Positions 7,062 to 16,015 of a stretch of 64,000 nt of DNA are shown piece by piece. Below the pieces are notes generated by a model. That model saw nothing but the letters and a program-made list of their open reading frames with translations, was not told where the DNA came from and searched no databases. The stretch covers positions 1 to 64,000 of the forward strand of contig CAJKDY010000004.1 of NCBI GenBank assembly GCA_905198835.1. Reading direction: 5' to 3'. This stretch comes from an uncultured Eubacteriales bacterium. GTDB taxonomy: Bacteria; Bacillota; Clostridia; Oscillospirales; Oscillospiraceae. The translations under genes were made by a program, and so were the position numbers. Each line of letters starts with the position of its first letter. Within the stretch, counting starts at the first letter, position 1.

Positions 7062-8267
7062 ATGGCAGACGCGCCAACGCCGCTCCATGTGCAGATGCTG
7101 GGGTCCTTTACCCTGTCCGCGGGCGACGCGCGGATCACAGACAGCGACAACCGCTCCAAGAAGCCCTGGCTCTTCCTGGCCTATCTGATCTACAACCGGG
7201 GAAAGACGGTGGATGTGGGTAGCTGCATCGACCTGTTGTGGGATGGGGACGACTCCGGCGCCAACCCGACCAATGCGCTGAAGACGATCCTCCACCGGGT
7301 CCGCTCCGCCCTGGATCAGCTCTGGCCCGGCGCGGGGCACGCGTTGATCCTGCGCCAGGGAGCTACCTACCGCTGGAACACGGACTACCCTATGACCCTG
7401 GATGTGGAGGAGTTTGACGGCCTGTGTACCCGCTTTGGAGCCGCCGGAGACGACCGGGAGCGGCTCAAGTATGGTCTGGACGCTCTGGAGCGGTACAAGG
7501 GGGAATTCTTGGCCCGGCTGCGCTCAAGCGTGTGGACCGTTCCCATTGCCGCGTACTATCACCAATCCTGTCTCCAGATGGTGCTGCAGGTCCTTCCTTT
7601 GCTGCGTGAGCAGGGCCGCTACCATGAGATGGAGACGGTGTGCCGCAGGGCGTTGACCCAGGACCCTTATACCGAGGAGCTCTATTATTATCTGATCGAC
7701 GCCCTGTCCCAGATGGGCAAGCAGCGGGAGGTCACCCAGGCCTACGAGCACATGGCAGGGCTGTTGATGGACGAGTTTGGGGTGATGCCCTCGGAGCGGA
7801 TCCGGGAGCTGTATCGGGCGGCGGTCTCCGCCGTCAACGACCACTGCCTGCCATCGGACGTGATCCTGGAGCAGCTTCGGGAGCCGCAGGGGCGAAACGG
7901 AGCGATGATCTGCCAATACGATATTTTTCGTTCCATCTACCGCTCGGTGGCTCGTTCGCTACTTCGCAGCGGCGACGTTGTGCACCTGGCCATCCTGACC
8001 GTCCGACACCGGGACCGGGACGAGGACCTGGCCCGACGGAGCCTGGACCGGGCCATGGACAACCTGGAGGATATTATCCGCGGCACGCTGCGTCGGGGCG
8101 ATGTGGCTGCCCGGTGCAGCCTGTCCCAATTTGTGGTGATGCTGCCCCAGGCGAATTTTGAGAACAGCCAGAAGGTCTGCCAGCGGATCCAGAGGGCCTT
8201 TCAGCGCCAATACCCCCACTCGCCCGCCGGCATCCAGTATTTCGCCTATCCCCTGGAGCCTAACTGA
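7062..8267 (+). CDS. BTAD-type transcription factor with degenerate GGDEF domain
   Basis: 401 residues in three parts. Residues 8-115 form a winged-helix of the SARP/OmpR type (VQMLGSFTLS, KPWLFLAYLIYNRGKTV). Residues 115-260 are the helical bacterial transcriptional activator domain (QMVLQVLPLLREQGRY, RRALTQDPYTEELYYYLIDAL). Residues 283-395 align by eye with a GGDEF domain: IIRGTLRRGDVAARCSLSQF matches KLRGAIRGGDIAARVGGDEF of the neighbouring protein. The catalytic GGDEF is SLSQF (353-357), but the inhibitory-site motif R344xxD347 is kept five residues before it. Inference: it binds c-di-GMP and regulates DNA binding, without making the dinucleotide. GGGAGG precedes the ATG. The next gene starts about 50 nt downstream, so both are probably cotranscribed. 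Confidence 0.85.
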   Translation: MADAPTPLHVQMLGSFTLSAGDARITDSDNRSKKPWLFLAYLIYNRGKTVDVGSCIDLLWDGDDSGANPTNALKTILHRVRSALDQLWPGAGHALILRQGATYRWNTDYPMTLDVEEFDGLCTRFGAAGDDRERLKYGLDALERYKGEFLARLRSSVWTVPIAAYYHQSCLQMVLQVLPLLREQGRYHEMETVCRRALTQDPYTEELYYYLIDALSQMGKQREVTQAYEHMAGLLMDEFGVMPSERIRELYRAAVSAVNDHCLPSDVILEQLREPQGRNGAMICQYDIFRSIYRSVARSLLRSGDVVHLAILTVRHRDRDEDLARRSLDRAMDNLEDIIRGTLRRGDVAARCSLSQFVVMLPQANFENSQKVCQRIQRAFQRQYPHSPAGIQYFAYPLEPN

Positions 8268-8315
8268 GCGGGACTGGCATAGGGGCCTTTTGACAGAAGG
8301 GACGTGGGTATCGTG

Positions 8316-10406
8316 ATGGACCAGAGCGCGCAGCGCAACGCCACGATCCTGATCGCCGACGATTCGGAGATCAACCGGGCGATCCTGGCGGATATGCTGG
8401 GAACGGAATACACCATTGTAGAGGCCGGCAACGGCAGGGAGGCCCTGGAGCGCATCCAGGAGCGGGGCGCGGAACTCTCCTTGCTTTTGTTGGATATCGT
8501 CATGCCCGAGCTGGACGGCTTTGAGGTGCTGGAGGAGATGGGGCGCACCCACTGGATCGAGGATATCCCGGTCATTATGATCACCGCCGAGACCGGCGCG
8601 GAGACGGTGGAGCGGGCTTACGCCCTGGGGGCCACCGACTTTATCAACCGCCCCTTCGATCCCCTGATCGTCCACAAGCGGGTGGTGAACACCATCCTGC
8701 TCTACGCAAAGCAAAAGCAGCTGGTGGGCATGGTGGCCCAGCAGTTCTATGAGAAAAAAGCCAATAGCGATCTGATGATCGAGATCCTGGGCCACATCGT
8801 GGAGTTTCGGAATGGGGAGAGCGGCCGCCATATTCAGAACGTCCACGCCATCACCGAGCTGATCTTGAACCAGCTCAACCGCAAGGGCGCTACCCACTTT
8901 ACTGACGAGGAGATCCAGCGTATCTCCAGTACCTCCGCCCTCCACGACGTGGGGAAGATCTCCATCCCCGAGCACATCCTCAACAAGCCCGGCCGCCTGA
9001 CGCCGGAGGAGTTTACGGTGATGAAGACTCACGCCGCCATTGGCGCCCAGATGCTGCGAAACCTGCCCCAGTACCAGGACCAGCCCCTGGTCCGCACGGC
9101 CTATGAGATCTGCCGCTGGCACCATGAGCGTTGGGATGGCCGGGGCTATCCCGATGGGCTGAAGGGAGACGAGATCCCCATGTCCGCCCAGGTGGTGGCG
9201 CTGGCCGACGTCTATGACGCGCTGACCAGTCCCCGGGTCTATAAGGTCGCCATCCCTCACGACGAGGCCATTCGTATGATCCTGGACGGGGAGTGCGGCG
9301 TGTTCAACCCCGTGCTGATGGAATGCCTGCGGGAGCTGGGGGAGACCCTTCGCACCGCGGTCGGCCCAGCGGGGTATGCGCAGGAGAACCAGTTGGCTGG
9401 CCAGAACGCCGCGGCGGAGGCGCTGTTTCGCAGCCAAGATGTGCAGGTGTCCAAGCGGACCTTGCAGCTGCTGGAGCATGAACGGGTCCGCCATGATCTG
9501 TTTGCCGCGCTGTCCAACGAGATCCAGTTTGAATTCTTTACATTCCCATCGGTACTGAAGCTGGCTCCCTTTGCCGCTCAGGCCCTTCAGCTGCCCGAAG
9601 AGCTCTCTGACCCGCTTCGCGACCCCAGGATCGTGGAGCCCATCGGTCAGGAGACCCTGTATCGTATCTCCGACCTGGTCCGGGGCACTACGCCGGGCCA
9701 GCCGGTGGTGGAGCTGGACTGTCAGGTGACGGTCAACGGCCAGCCCCGCTGGCACCACTTGGCCCTTCGGGCCAACTGGTCCGGGGATGAGCCACCCCGG
9801 TATCAGGGCTGTATCGGCAAGGCGGTGGACATCCACGACTCCCGGATGCAGATGGCGGACCTAGAGCGCATTGCCGCCACCGACCCGCTGACCGGCCTTT
9901 TCAACCATACCAGCGCCCGCAAAAAGATCGAGAAGCGCCTCCAGGAGCGACCGGCGGGCTATTTCGTTCTGGCCCTTTTCGACATGGACTTTTTTAAGTC
10001 GGCAAACGACGAGCGGGGCCACCTCTTTGGCGACCGTCTGCTGGCCCACCTGGCTAAAAAGCTCCGCGGCGCCATCCGCGGCGGCGATATCGCCGCTCGG
10101 GTAGGCGGAGATGAATTTTTGATCTTTATGGAGTGCAAAGGGGAGCCCCACTCGGCCATTGGGCGGATCCACCCCTACCTCCAAGGGGAGTTCGAAGGCT
10201 TCTCCATCTCTCTGAGCATGGGCGTGGCCGACACCCGAACGGTGGGAACGGACTACGACCAGCTGTTCCACGCCGCCGACAACGCCCTTTACTACGTCAA
10301 GCGGCATGGCCGGGGTCAATACCAGCTTTACGACCCCTCTATGGCCGACGTGTTGTCGGTGATCACCCCCATCGTCCACCGCGAAGAGACGTTCCCCGGC
10401 GTGTGA
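8316..10406 (+). CDS. response regulator with HD-GYP and GGDEF domains
   Basis: 696 residues. REC domain 1-125: acidic pair D15-D16, phospho-acceptor D60 in LLLDIVMPE, T90; the usual KPF Lys is Arg (NRPF, R112). HD-GYP phosphodiesterase 150-345: H210-D211 (LHDVGK), WHHERWDGRGYPDGL with GYP at 277-279. Middle region 345-510 is PAS-like. GGDEF cyclase 515-690: intact GGDEF at 597-601 and I-site R588xxD591. The protein could therefore both make and degrade c-di-GMP under phosphorelay control; no cognate kinase is adjacent. The start is uncertain: AAGGGA at 8297-8302 suits GTG 8313 or ATG 8316 rather than GTG 8304. It ends convergent with pdaB. Confidence 0.92.
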   Translation: MDQSAQRNATILIADDSEINRAILADMLGTEYTIVEAGNGREALERIQERGAELSLLLLDIVMPELDGFEVLEEMGRTHWIEDIPVIMITAETGAETVERAYALGATDFINRPFDPLIVHKRVVNTILLYAKQKQLVGMVAQQFYEKKANSDLMIEILGHIVEFRNGESGRHIQNVHAITELILNQLNRKGATHFTDEEIQRISSTSALHDVGKISIPEHILNKPGRLTPEEFTVMKTHAAIGAQMLRNLPQYQDQPLVRTAYEICRWHHERWDGRGYPDGLKGDEIPMSAQVVALADVYDALTSPRVYKVAIPHDEAIRMILDGECGVFNPVLMECLRELGETLRTAVGPAGYAQENQLAGQNAAAEALFRSQDVQVSKRTLQLLEHERVRHDLFAALSNEIQFEFFTFPSVLKLAPFAAQALQLPEELSDPLRDPRIVEPIGQETLYRISDLVRGTTPGQPVVELDCQVTVNGQPRWHHLALRANWSGDEPPRYQGCIGKAVDIHDSRMQMADLERIAATDPLTGLFNHTSARKKIEKRLQERPAGYFVLALFDMDFFKSANDERGHLFGDRLLAHLAKKLRGAIRGGDIAARVGGDEFLIFMECKGEPHSAIGRIHPYLQGEFEGFSISLSMGVADTRTVGTDYDQLFHAADNALYYVKRHGRGQYQLYDPSMADVLSVITPIVHREETFPGV

Positions 10407-10422
10407 CCCCCGCGCCGGACTT

Positions 10423-11178
10423 CTACGCCGGGCACTGGCGGCCAGTGTGGTCGATGGTGTATTCGCCCTGCAGGATGAGCTGGGAGATGGGCACCAGCGT
10501 ATAGCCCTGGCCAATGAGGTTTTCCAGCAGACCGGGCAGGGCCTCGGGGGTGTGCTTGGCGGCGTTGTGGAAGAGGCAGATGGACCCGGGTTGGATCTTG
10601 CTCGTCACTCGCTTGGTGATCTCCGCTGCCGACAGGTCCTTCCAGTCCAGGCTGTCCACGTCCCACTGGATAGGCTCGATGCCCATGCCGCGGATGGCGG
10701 TGATGACATGGTCGTCATATTCGCCGTAGGGTGGGCGAAAGAGAGTGGGGCGGACGCCGGTGATGGCCTCGATCTTGTCGTTACAGGCGTTGACGTCGGC
10801 CACGATCTGGTCGCTGGTCAAGCTGTTGAAGTGGTCGTGGTGGTTGGAGTGGCCCATGACCTCATGGCCCGCGTCGTGGAGCGCCTTCACCGACTCGGGA
10901 TACTTCTCCGCCCAATCGCCCACCACGAAGAAGGTAGCCTTCACGTTGTAAGCGCCCAGGGTGTCGATGAGCTGTTGAGTATCCTCGTTGCCCCAGGCGG
11001 CGTCGAAGGATAGGGAGGCCATTTTCTGGTCGCGCTTGACGCAGTAGATGGGTAGCTGTCGGGAGGAGGCGGAAGCGCCCACCACCGCCGGACGGTTCAC
11101 TGCCCAGAACATCCCCGCCGCCGCCAAGACGCAGGCTAGAACTGCCAAATACCGCCGTTTTAACACGAATACGCGCAT
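10423..11178 (-). CDS. pdaB: PdaB-type polysaccharide deacetylase
   Basis: 251 residues. An N-terminal membrane anchor (about 9-26, LAVLACVLAAAGMFWAV) is followed by a NodB deacetylase fold: SLSFDAAWGNED (the FDAAWG form typical of the sporulation protein PdaB rather than FDDGP), the metal-binding HSNHH, FRPPYGEYD, WDVDSLDW and a C-terminal ILLH-equivalent (ICLFHNAAKHT). PdaB is required for spore stability in Bacillus, so this supports a spore-forming host. It stands alone between convergent and divergent signalling genes. Assignment is to family; the substrate is presumed peptidoglycan or a related wall glycan. Confidence 0.88.
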   Translation of the reverse strand: MRVFVLKRRYLAVLACVLAAAGMFWAVNRPAVVGASASSRQLPIYCVKRDQKMASLSFDAAWGNEDTQQLIDTLGAYNVKATFFVVGDWAEKYPESVKALHDAGHEVMGHSNHHDHFNSLTSDQIVADVNACNDKIEAITGVRPTLFRPPYGEYDDHVITAIRGMGIEPIQWDVDSLDWKDLSAAEITKRVTSKIQPGSICLFHNAAKHTPEALPGLLENLIGQGYTLVPISQLILQGEYTIDHTGRQCPA

Positions 11179-11292
11179 ATTAGAATGACCCCTTCCGTCA
11201 TGGTTTTCTTCAGCCTATGCCGGGAGGGGCCTGTTTAGCCCTGGCCTTTTGCCTTGGAAGTCGGGCATTTCGGCGGGGAAGTACACTTCCTC

Positions 11293-11321
11293 TTGCAAGC
11301 GGGGAAAAAGTGTGATATACT
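11293..11321 (+). promoter_or_regulatory. sigma-A promoter of the membrane GGDEF gene
   Basis: -35 TTGCAA (11293-11298), 17-nt spacer, -10 TATACT (11316-11321), 40 nt before the GTG start. Confidence 0.75.
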
Positions 11322-11361
11322 CTATAATTGCTATAATATAGGAAAAAGGAGGGGCCTGCCG

Positions 11362-12519
11362 GTGTTTGCCTTTGACAATATCTATACCCTGCGCGCCGAG
11401 CACAACGACCGCAGACCCAACCGCTATGTGGCCGCCGCGCTGCAGGTGGGCCTGATCGGACTGCTTTTCTGCCTGGTCCTCAACGAGATCAACATTTTCC
11501 ACTTGGGTAAGGTCGTCATGCGCGTTTGCGCGGCGCTGGGCGCGGTGTGCGCCCTGGTCCCCATTGTGCTGGCGGGGAGCGACAAGCTGTCGGTCAATCC
11601 CAAGAGCAAGTATATCATCCTCTTTTGCGTGTGCGTGATGTGCTTTTTTATGGCCCTGTGCCTGTTTCCCTTTGCCGCGCCGCTGTGCGTGCTTCCCATG
11701 CTGCTGGCGGCCCAGTATAACTCCCGGCGCCTATCGTATATGGCCATTGCCGGCTCATGCCTGTGCGCCGCGGTGGCGCCGCCGCTGGGCTGTGCGCTGG
11801 GCTTGTGGGACAGCGAGTTCCTGCGCTTTTTGATCTCCAGCGCCTGGGGCCGGGAGATGCTGATCATTCCGGCCATGGAGAGTAGCCCGGGTGTGATGAC
11901 CACCGGCGTTTTTGGCGTGGTGTTATTCTTGTCGTTGCCGTGGCTGCTGGTGATGCTGCTACTGGGCAAGCTGATCCTTACCGTGACCCGCAAGGGTGAG
12001 GAGAGTATTGAGACCCAGGTGAAGGTCATGCAGATGAGCCAGATGGACGCCCTGACCGGCCTCTACAATCAAAATATCTACAGCCGATATCTGAAGACTC
12101 CTGTCCAGGGCGACGAGACGGTGGGCGTGCTGTTTTTTGACGTGGACGGGCTCAAACGGGTCAACGATGACGGCGGACATGAGCAGGGCGATCTGCTACT
12201 GCGCCGCTGCGCGGAGAGCCTTCATGGACTTTTGGATGACGATTGCCACGGCTTTCGCATCGGCGGCGATGAATTCCTGATGGTAGTGGACACCGACGAT
12301 CCTGCCGTGCTGGACCAAAAGCTGGAGCAGTGGCATAAGGCCATGGAGCTGATCAACATTGAAAACCGCACCCGCCACAAGGGCCTTGTATGCCATATGT
12401 CGGTGGGCAAGGCGTTTGGCAAGAAGTATGACCTGCCTGAGCTGATCGTCCTGGCCGATGGCCGGATGTATACGGAAAAGGAAGCCTACCACAAGGAGCG
12501 GGGCTGGGAAGTGCGATAA
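11362..12519 (+). CDS. membrane-bound GGDEF diguanylate cyclase
   Basis: 385 residues. About six membrane helices fill residues 22-205, then a GGDEF domain with MDALTGLYNQ at 228-237, FFDVDGLKRVND and the intact motif GGDEF at 301-305. The inhibitory RxxD site is absent (LDDD precedes CHGFR), so product inhibition through that site is not expected. It probably makes c-di-GMP in response to a signal sensed by the membrane domain. The start is GTG 11362 with AGGAGG at 11348-11353; a longer frame from a TTG at 11254 would read through the promoter and is rejected. It is the third GGDEF-type protein within 5.5 kb. Confidence 0.88.
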   Translation: MFAFDNIYTLRAEHNDRRPNRYVAAALQVGLIGLLFCLVLNEINIFHLGKVVMRVCAALGAVCALVPIVLAGSDKLSVNPKSKYIILFCVCVMCFFMALCLFPFAAPLCVLPMLLAAQYNSRRLSYMAIAGSCLCAAVAPPLGCALGLWDSEFLRFLISSAWGREMLIIPAMESSPGVMTTGVFGVVLFLSLPWLLVMLLLGKLILTVTRKGEESIETQVKVMQMSQMDALTGLYNQNIYSRYLKTPVQGDETVGVLFFDVDGLKRVNDDGGHEQGDLLLRRCAESLHGLLDDDCHGFRIGGDEFLMVVDTDDPAVLDQKLEQWHKAMELINIENRTRHKGLVCHMSVGKAFGKKYDLPELIVLADGRMYTEKEAYHKERGWEVR

Positions 12520-12546
12520 AAAGGTGCGCCTTGGCGCACCTTTTTT
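12519..12546 (+). terminator. intrinsic terminator after the GGDEF gene
   Basis: Stem AAGGTGCGCC / GGCGCACCTT followed by a run of T; it begins at the stop codon. Confidence 0.85.
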
Positions 12547-12567
12547 ACTGGGGAAGGGAGCGAGGAT

Positions 12568-15045
12568 ATGGACCCCAAGGCGATGCTGGTTCGCGGCGCG
12601 CGGGTGCATAACTTAAAAAATATCGACGTAGATGTGCCGTTGGGGCAGATCGTGGCGGTGGCCGGGGTCTCCGGTTCGGGAAAGTCCTCTCTGGCCTTGG
12701 GCGTTTTATATGCGGAGGGGTCCCGGCGCTATCTGGAGAGCCTTTCCACCTACACCCGCCGCCGCATGACGGGAGCCCAGGCGGCCCAGGTGGACCAGGT
12801 GCGCTATATCCCTGCCGCCCTGGCCCTCCACCAGCGACCTGCGGTGCCCGGCATCCGCTCTACCTTTGGCACCATGACCGAGCTTTTGAACGCCCTGCGG
12901 CTGATGTTCTCCCGCCTGGCCCAGCACCGCTGTCCCAATGGGCACTACCACCCGCCCACCCTGGATGTGGCGGCGGAGCGGATGCTCACCTGCGGCGTGT
13001 GCGGCCAGGGCTTCTGGCCTCCCGGCGCGGAGGAGCTGGCCTTTAACTCCCAGGGAGCGTGCAAGACCTGCGGAGGCACGGGAACGGTGGTGACGGTGGA
13101 CGAGACCACCTTGGTGCCCGACGAGAGCCTGACCATCGACCAGGGGGCCGTAGCGCCGTGGAACAGCCTGATGTGGTCGCTGATGACCGACGTGTGCCGG
13201 GCCATGGGAGTCCGCACTGACGTGCCCTTTTCCCAACTGACCCCCGCCGAGCGGGACATCGTCTTCCACGGCCCGGCGGAGAAAAAGCACATTCTCTACC
13301 GCTCTAAGAAGGGAGACGACTTCGCCGAGCTGGACTTTACCTTTTATAACGCGGTCTATACCGTGGAAAACGCCCTTTCTAAGGTCAAGGACGACAAGGG
13401 CATGAAGCGGGTGGAGCGGTTTTTGAAGCAGGGTGTGTGCCCCGACTGCGGCGGCACCCGGCTGAGCGAAGCCGCCCGGGCGCCCAGATTATGCGGTCTG
13501 AACCTGGCCGAGGTGTGCCAGATGACCTTGACCGAGGCCTCGGCATGGGTTGACGCGGTGCCCGCCGCAATGCCAGAAGAGATGCGCGCTATGGCCCAGG
13601 CTATCGCGGAGTCCTTCCGGGTCTCGGCCCGGCGGCTTTTGGAGCTGGGCCTTGGCTATTTGACCCTTGACCGGGCCGGGGCTACGCTGTCCACCGGCGA
13701 ACGCCAGCGGACTCAGCTGGCCCGGGCTGTCCGCAACCGTACCACCGGCGTTTTATATGTGCTGGACGAGCCCTCCATTGGCCTCCACCCCCAGAACATC
13801 GCCGGCCTTACCGGCGTGATGGACGACCTGGTGGCCGACGGCAACAGCGTGGTTTTGGTGGACCACGACGTGCAGATCCTGAGCCATGCCCAGCACTTTA
13901 TCGAGCTGGGCCCTGGCGCGGGAGCTGACGGCGGGACCATCATTGCCCAGGGCACCAAGGAGGAGCTGGCGCGAAACCCTGTTTCTAAGATCGGGCCTTT
14001 CTTGATGGGACACGGGGTAAAGGGAAGGGCCCTTACAAAGAAAGAGCTTTTTGCCCAAGGGGCGGTGGAGCTGACTACCGGGTGTATCCACACGGTAAAG
14101 CCCCTGAACGTGACCATTCCCAGGGGACGGCTAACGGTGGTCACCGGGGTCTCCGGCTCGGGCAAGACCACCCTGGTGCTGGAGAGCCTGGTTCCAGCGC
14201 TGGAGGCGTCCTTGGCGGGGCAAAAGCTGCCCGAGCATGTCAAGAGCGTCCGGGCCGAGGGCTTAAAGCAGGTCAAGCTCATCGACGCCAGCCCCATCGG
14301 CATCAACGTCCGCTCCACGGTGGCCACCTACGCCGACGTCCATGACGAGCTGCGCAAGGTCTTTGCCCGGACCCCGGAGGCCAAGGCCCGGGGGTATAAG
14401 GCGGGGGACTTTTCCTATAATACCGGCTCGCTTCGCTGCCCCACCTGCGACGGCACGGGCACGGTGAGCCTGGACGTGCAGTTTCTGCCCGATGTGGAGG
14501 TGCCCTGCCCCCAGTGCCGGGGCAGCCGCTACCGCAAGGAGGCCGAGGAGATCCTGTGGCAGGGCCAGTCTCTGCCCGAACTGATGGCGCTGGATGTGAA
14601 CGCCGCGTTGGAGACCTGCCGGAGTCTGAAGACGGTGGCCCAGCGGCTCCAGACCCTGCAAGACCTGGGCCTTGGTTATCTGACCCTGGGCGAGGCCACC
14701 CCAAGCCTCTCCGGCGGCGAGGCCCAGCGGCTCAAGCTGGCCAGCGAGATGGGGCGCCAGCAGCAGGATTCCCTCTTTGTTTTCGACGAGCCCACCATCG
14801 GGCTCCATCCGCTGGATGTGCGGACCCTGCTGGCCGTCTTTGGCCGGCTGACGGACCAAGGAGCCACGGTGGTGGTCATCGAGCACGACCTGGACGTGAT
14901 GGCGGCGGCGGACTATCTCATCGACATGGGCCCCGGCGGCGGCGATGAGGGCGGCAGGGTCCTCTGCGCCGGAACAGTGGACGACCTCTGCCGCTGCCAG
15001 GGGAGCGTTACGGGTAAATTTTTACGGGATTATCTGGAGGGCTGA
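12568..15045 (+). CDS. UvrA-family ABC ATPase (excinuclease subunit A-like)
   Basis: 825 residues, shorter than the 930-950 of canonical UvrA. Two ABC cassettes: Walker A GVSGSGKSS (33-41) with signature LSTGERQR, and a second GVSGSGKTT with LSGGEAQRLKL and DEPTIGLHP. Zinc-finger cysteines are present (CGVCG...CKTCGGTG; CPTCDGTG...CPQCRG), and both signature domains are retained, but the UvrB-binding/insertion regions appear reduced. This is the pattern of short UvrA paralogues (UvrA2 or drug-resistance relatives), so it may be an auxiliary repair or resistance ATPase rather than the housekeeping UvrA. No uvrB is adjacent. The start ATG follows AAGGGAGCGAGG. The downstream gene begins 3 nt after its stop. 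Confidence 0.85.
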   Translation: MDPKAMLVRGARVHNLKNIDVDVPLGQIVAVAGVSGSGKSSLALGVLYAEGSRRYLESLSTYTRRRMTGAQAAQVDQVRYIPAALALHQRPAVPGIRSTFGTMTELLNALRLMFSRLAQHRCPNGHYHPPTLDVAAERMLTCGVCGQGFWPPGAEELAFNSQGACKTCGGTGTVVTVDETTLVPDESLTIDQGAVAPWNSLMWSLMTDVCRAMGVRTDVPFSQLTPAERDIVFHGPAEKKHILYRSKKGDDFAELDFTFYNAVYTVENALSKVKDDKGMKRVERFLKQGVCPDCGGTRLSEAARAPRLCGLNLAEVCQMTLTEASAWVDAVPAAMPEEMRAMAQAIAESFRVSARRLLELGLGYLTLDRAGATLSTGERQRTQLARAVRNRTTGVLYVLDEPSIGLHPQNIAGLTGVMDDLVADGNSVVLVDHDVQILSHAQHFIELGPGAGADGGTIIAQGTKEELARNPVSKIGPFLMGHGVKGRALTKKELFAQGAVELTTGCIHTVKPLNVTIPRGRLTVVTGVSGSGKTTLVLESLVPALEASLAGQKLPEHVKSVRAEGLKQVKLIDASPIGINVRSTVATYADVHDELRKVFARTPEAKARGYKAGDFSYNTGSLRCPTCDGTGTVSLDVQFLPDVEVPCPQCRGSRYRKEAEEILWQGQSLPELMALDVNAALETCRSLKTVAQRLQTLQDLGLGYLTLGEATPSLSGGEAQRLKLASEMGRQQQDSLFVFDEPTIGLHPLDVRTLLAVFGRLTDQGATVVVIEHDLDVMAAADYLIDMGPGGGDEGGRVLCAGTVDDLCRCQGSVTGKFLRDYLEG

Positions 15046-15048
15046 GTG

Positions 15049-15864
15049 ATGGACTTTGAGATCATCGACTTTCATATCCATCCCTTTCTGCGTGGGGAGG
15101 ACAACATCTGCCGTTACAAGGACCACTGCGCCATGACCACGCCCGGCGTGATCGCAGATCTCCAGGCCGCGGGCATCGGGCGCTTTTGCGGCTCGGTGAT
15201 CCGTACCCGGGAGGCGGTGGCCGCCGCCCAGGGGGTCCAGGCCGAAGACCTCTCCTGGTGGGACGTGGTCCACGCCTGCAACCAGGATATGCTGGAGCTT
15301 TGGCGGCGCTATGGTGAGCGCTACGTCCCCGGCATGATGGTCCATCCCGACTATGTGGTCCAGTCTCTGGCTGAGATGGAGGACCTCCATGCCAAAGGCG
15401 TAAGGCTGGTGGGGGAGCTGGTGCCCTACTATCACGGCTGGGAGGACTATTCCTGTCCCGGCTTTGGCAAGCTCCTGGACGCGGCGGCGGAGCTGGGTAT
15501 GGCGGTGAGCATCCACTCCATGGGGGACGACGCCATGGACGCCATGGCGGTTGCCCATCCCAATACTACCATTGTCTTTGCTCACCCTGGGGAGCACCAG
15601 GCGGTGGCCCGGCACATGGCCCGGCTGAAAAAGAGCGAAAACTTCCACCTGGACCTGGCCGGCACCGGCCTCTTCCGCCACGGGGTGCTTCGGGCCTTGC
15701 TGGATGAGGCGGGGCCGGAGAAGATCCTCTTTGGCACTGACTACCCCGTCTGCAACCCCTATATGTACCCAGGCGGCGTGTGTCTGGACCCGCTGATCTC
15801 GGAAGAGGAAAAGCGCCTGGTGCTCAGTGAAAACGCCAAGCGTGTTCTGGGTTTGGCGGAGTGA
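15049..15864 (+). CDS. amidohydrolase family protein (TIM-barrel metal hydrolase)
   Basis: 271 residues. The metal-binding HxH is at the start (FHIHP), with further ligands in AHPGEH and GTDYP near the C-terminus, which defines the amidohydrolase-2 superfamily. These enzymes hydrolyse or decarboxylate small carboxylic acids; no particular substrate can be named. It starts 3 nt after the UvrA-like stop, with GGAGGG 6 nt upstream of ATG 15049 (a GTG three bases earlier is too close), so the two genes form one operon. A strong hairpin terminator follows. Confidence 0.82.
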   Translation: MDFEIIDFHIHPFLRGEDNICRYKDHCAMTTPGVIADLQAAGIGRFCGSVIRTREAVAAAQGVQAEDLSWWDVVHACNQDMLELWRRYGERYVPGMMVHPDYVVQSLAEMEDLHAKGVRLVGELVPYYHGWEDYSCPGFGKLLDAAAELGMAVSIHSMGDDAMDAMAVAHPNTTIVFAHPGEHQAVARHMARLKKSENFHLDLAGTGLFRHGVLRALLDEAGPEKILFGTDYPVCNPYMYPGGVCLDPLISEEEKRLVLSENAKRVLGLAE

Positions 15865-15881
15865 CGCGAGCGCATTGGAAA

Positions 15882-15941
15882 GACAGCAGGGACCGTTCTT
15901 CTGTCGTGACCGACAGGAAGAACCGTCCCTGTTGTCTTTTT
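15882..15941 (+). terminator. long hairpin terminator
   Basis: A nearly perfect 25-bp inverted repeat (GACAGCAGGGACCGTTCTTC... / ...GAAGAACCGTCCCTGTTGTC) with a TGAC loop, followed by TTTTT. The GGGACGGTTCTTC core resembles hairpins I recall as frequent in Clostridia intergenic regions; unverified. Confidence 0.85.
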
Positions 15942-15954
15942 GCTGGCCGTTTTT

Positions 15955-15983
15955 TGAACCCAGTGTGACATTTTACCGTCTAA
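15955..15983 (+). promoter_or_regulatory. probable ECF sigma factor promoter (autoregulatory)
   Basis: TGAACC (15955-15960) and CGTCTAA (15977-15983) are separated by 16 nt, the layout of ECF promoters (GAAC -35, CGTC -10). It lies 33 nt before the ECF sigma gene, so the sigma factor probably transcribes its own operon. Confidence 0.7.
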
Positions 15984-16015
15984 CATGGAGTTATGGGTGA
16001 AAGGAGGTCATGCCC

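Noticed and set aside
7959..9836. 625-codon frame opposite the REC/HD-GYP/GGDEF gene
   Set aside because: Shadow of the GC-rich coding strand, no ribosome site or recognisable domain. The same applies to long frames opposite the RNase J, mnmE, murE and binding-protein genes.
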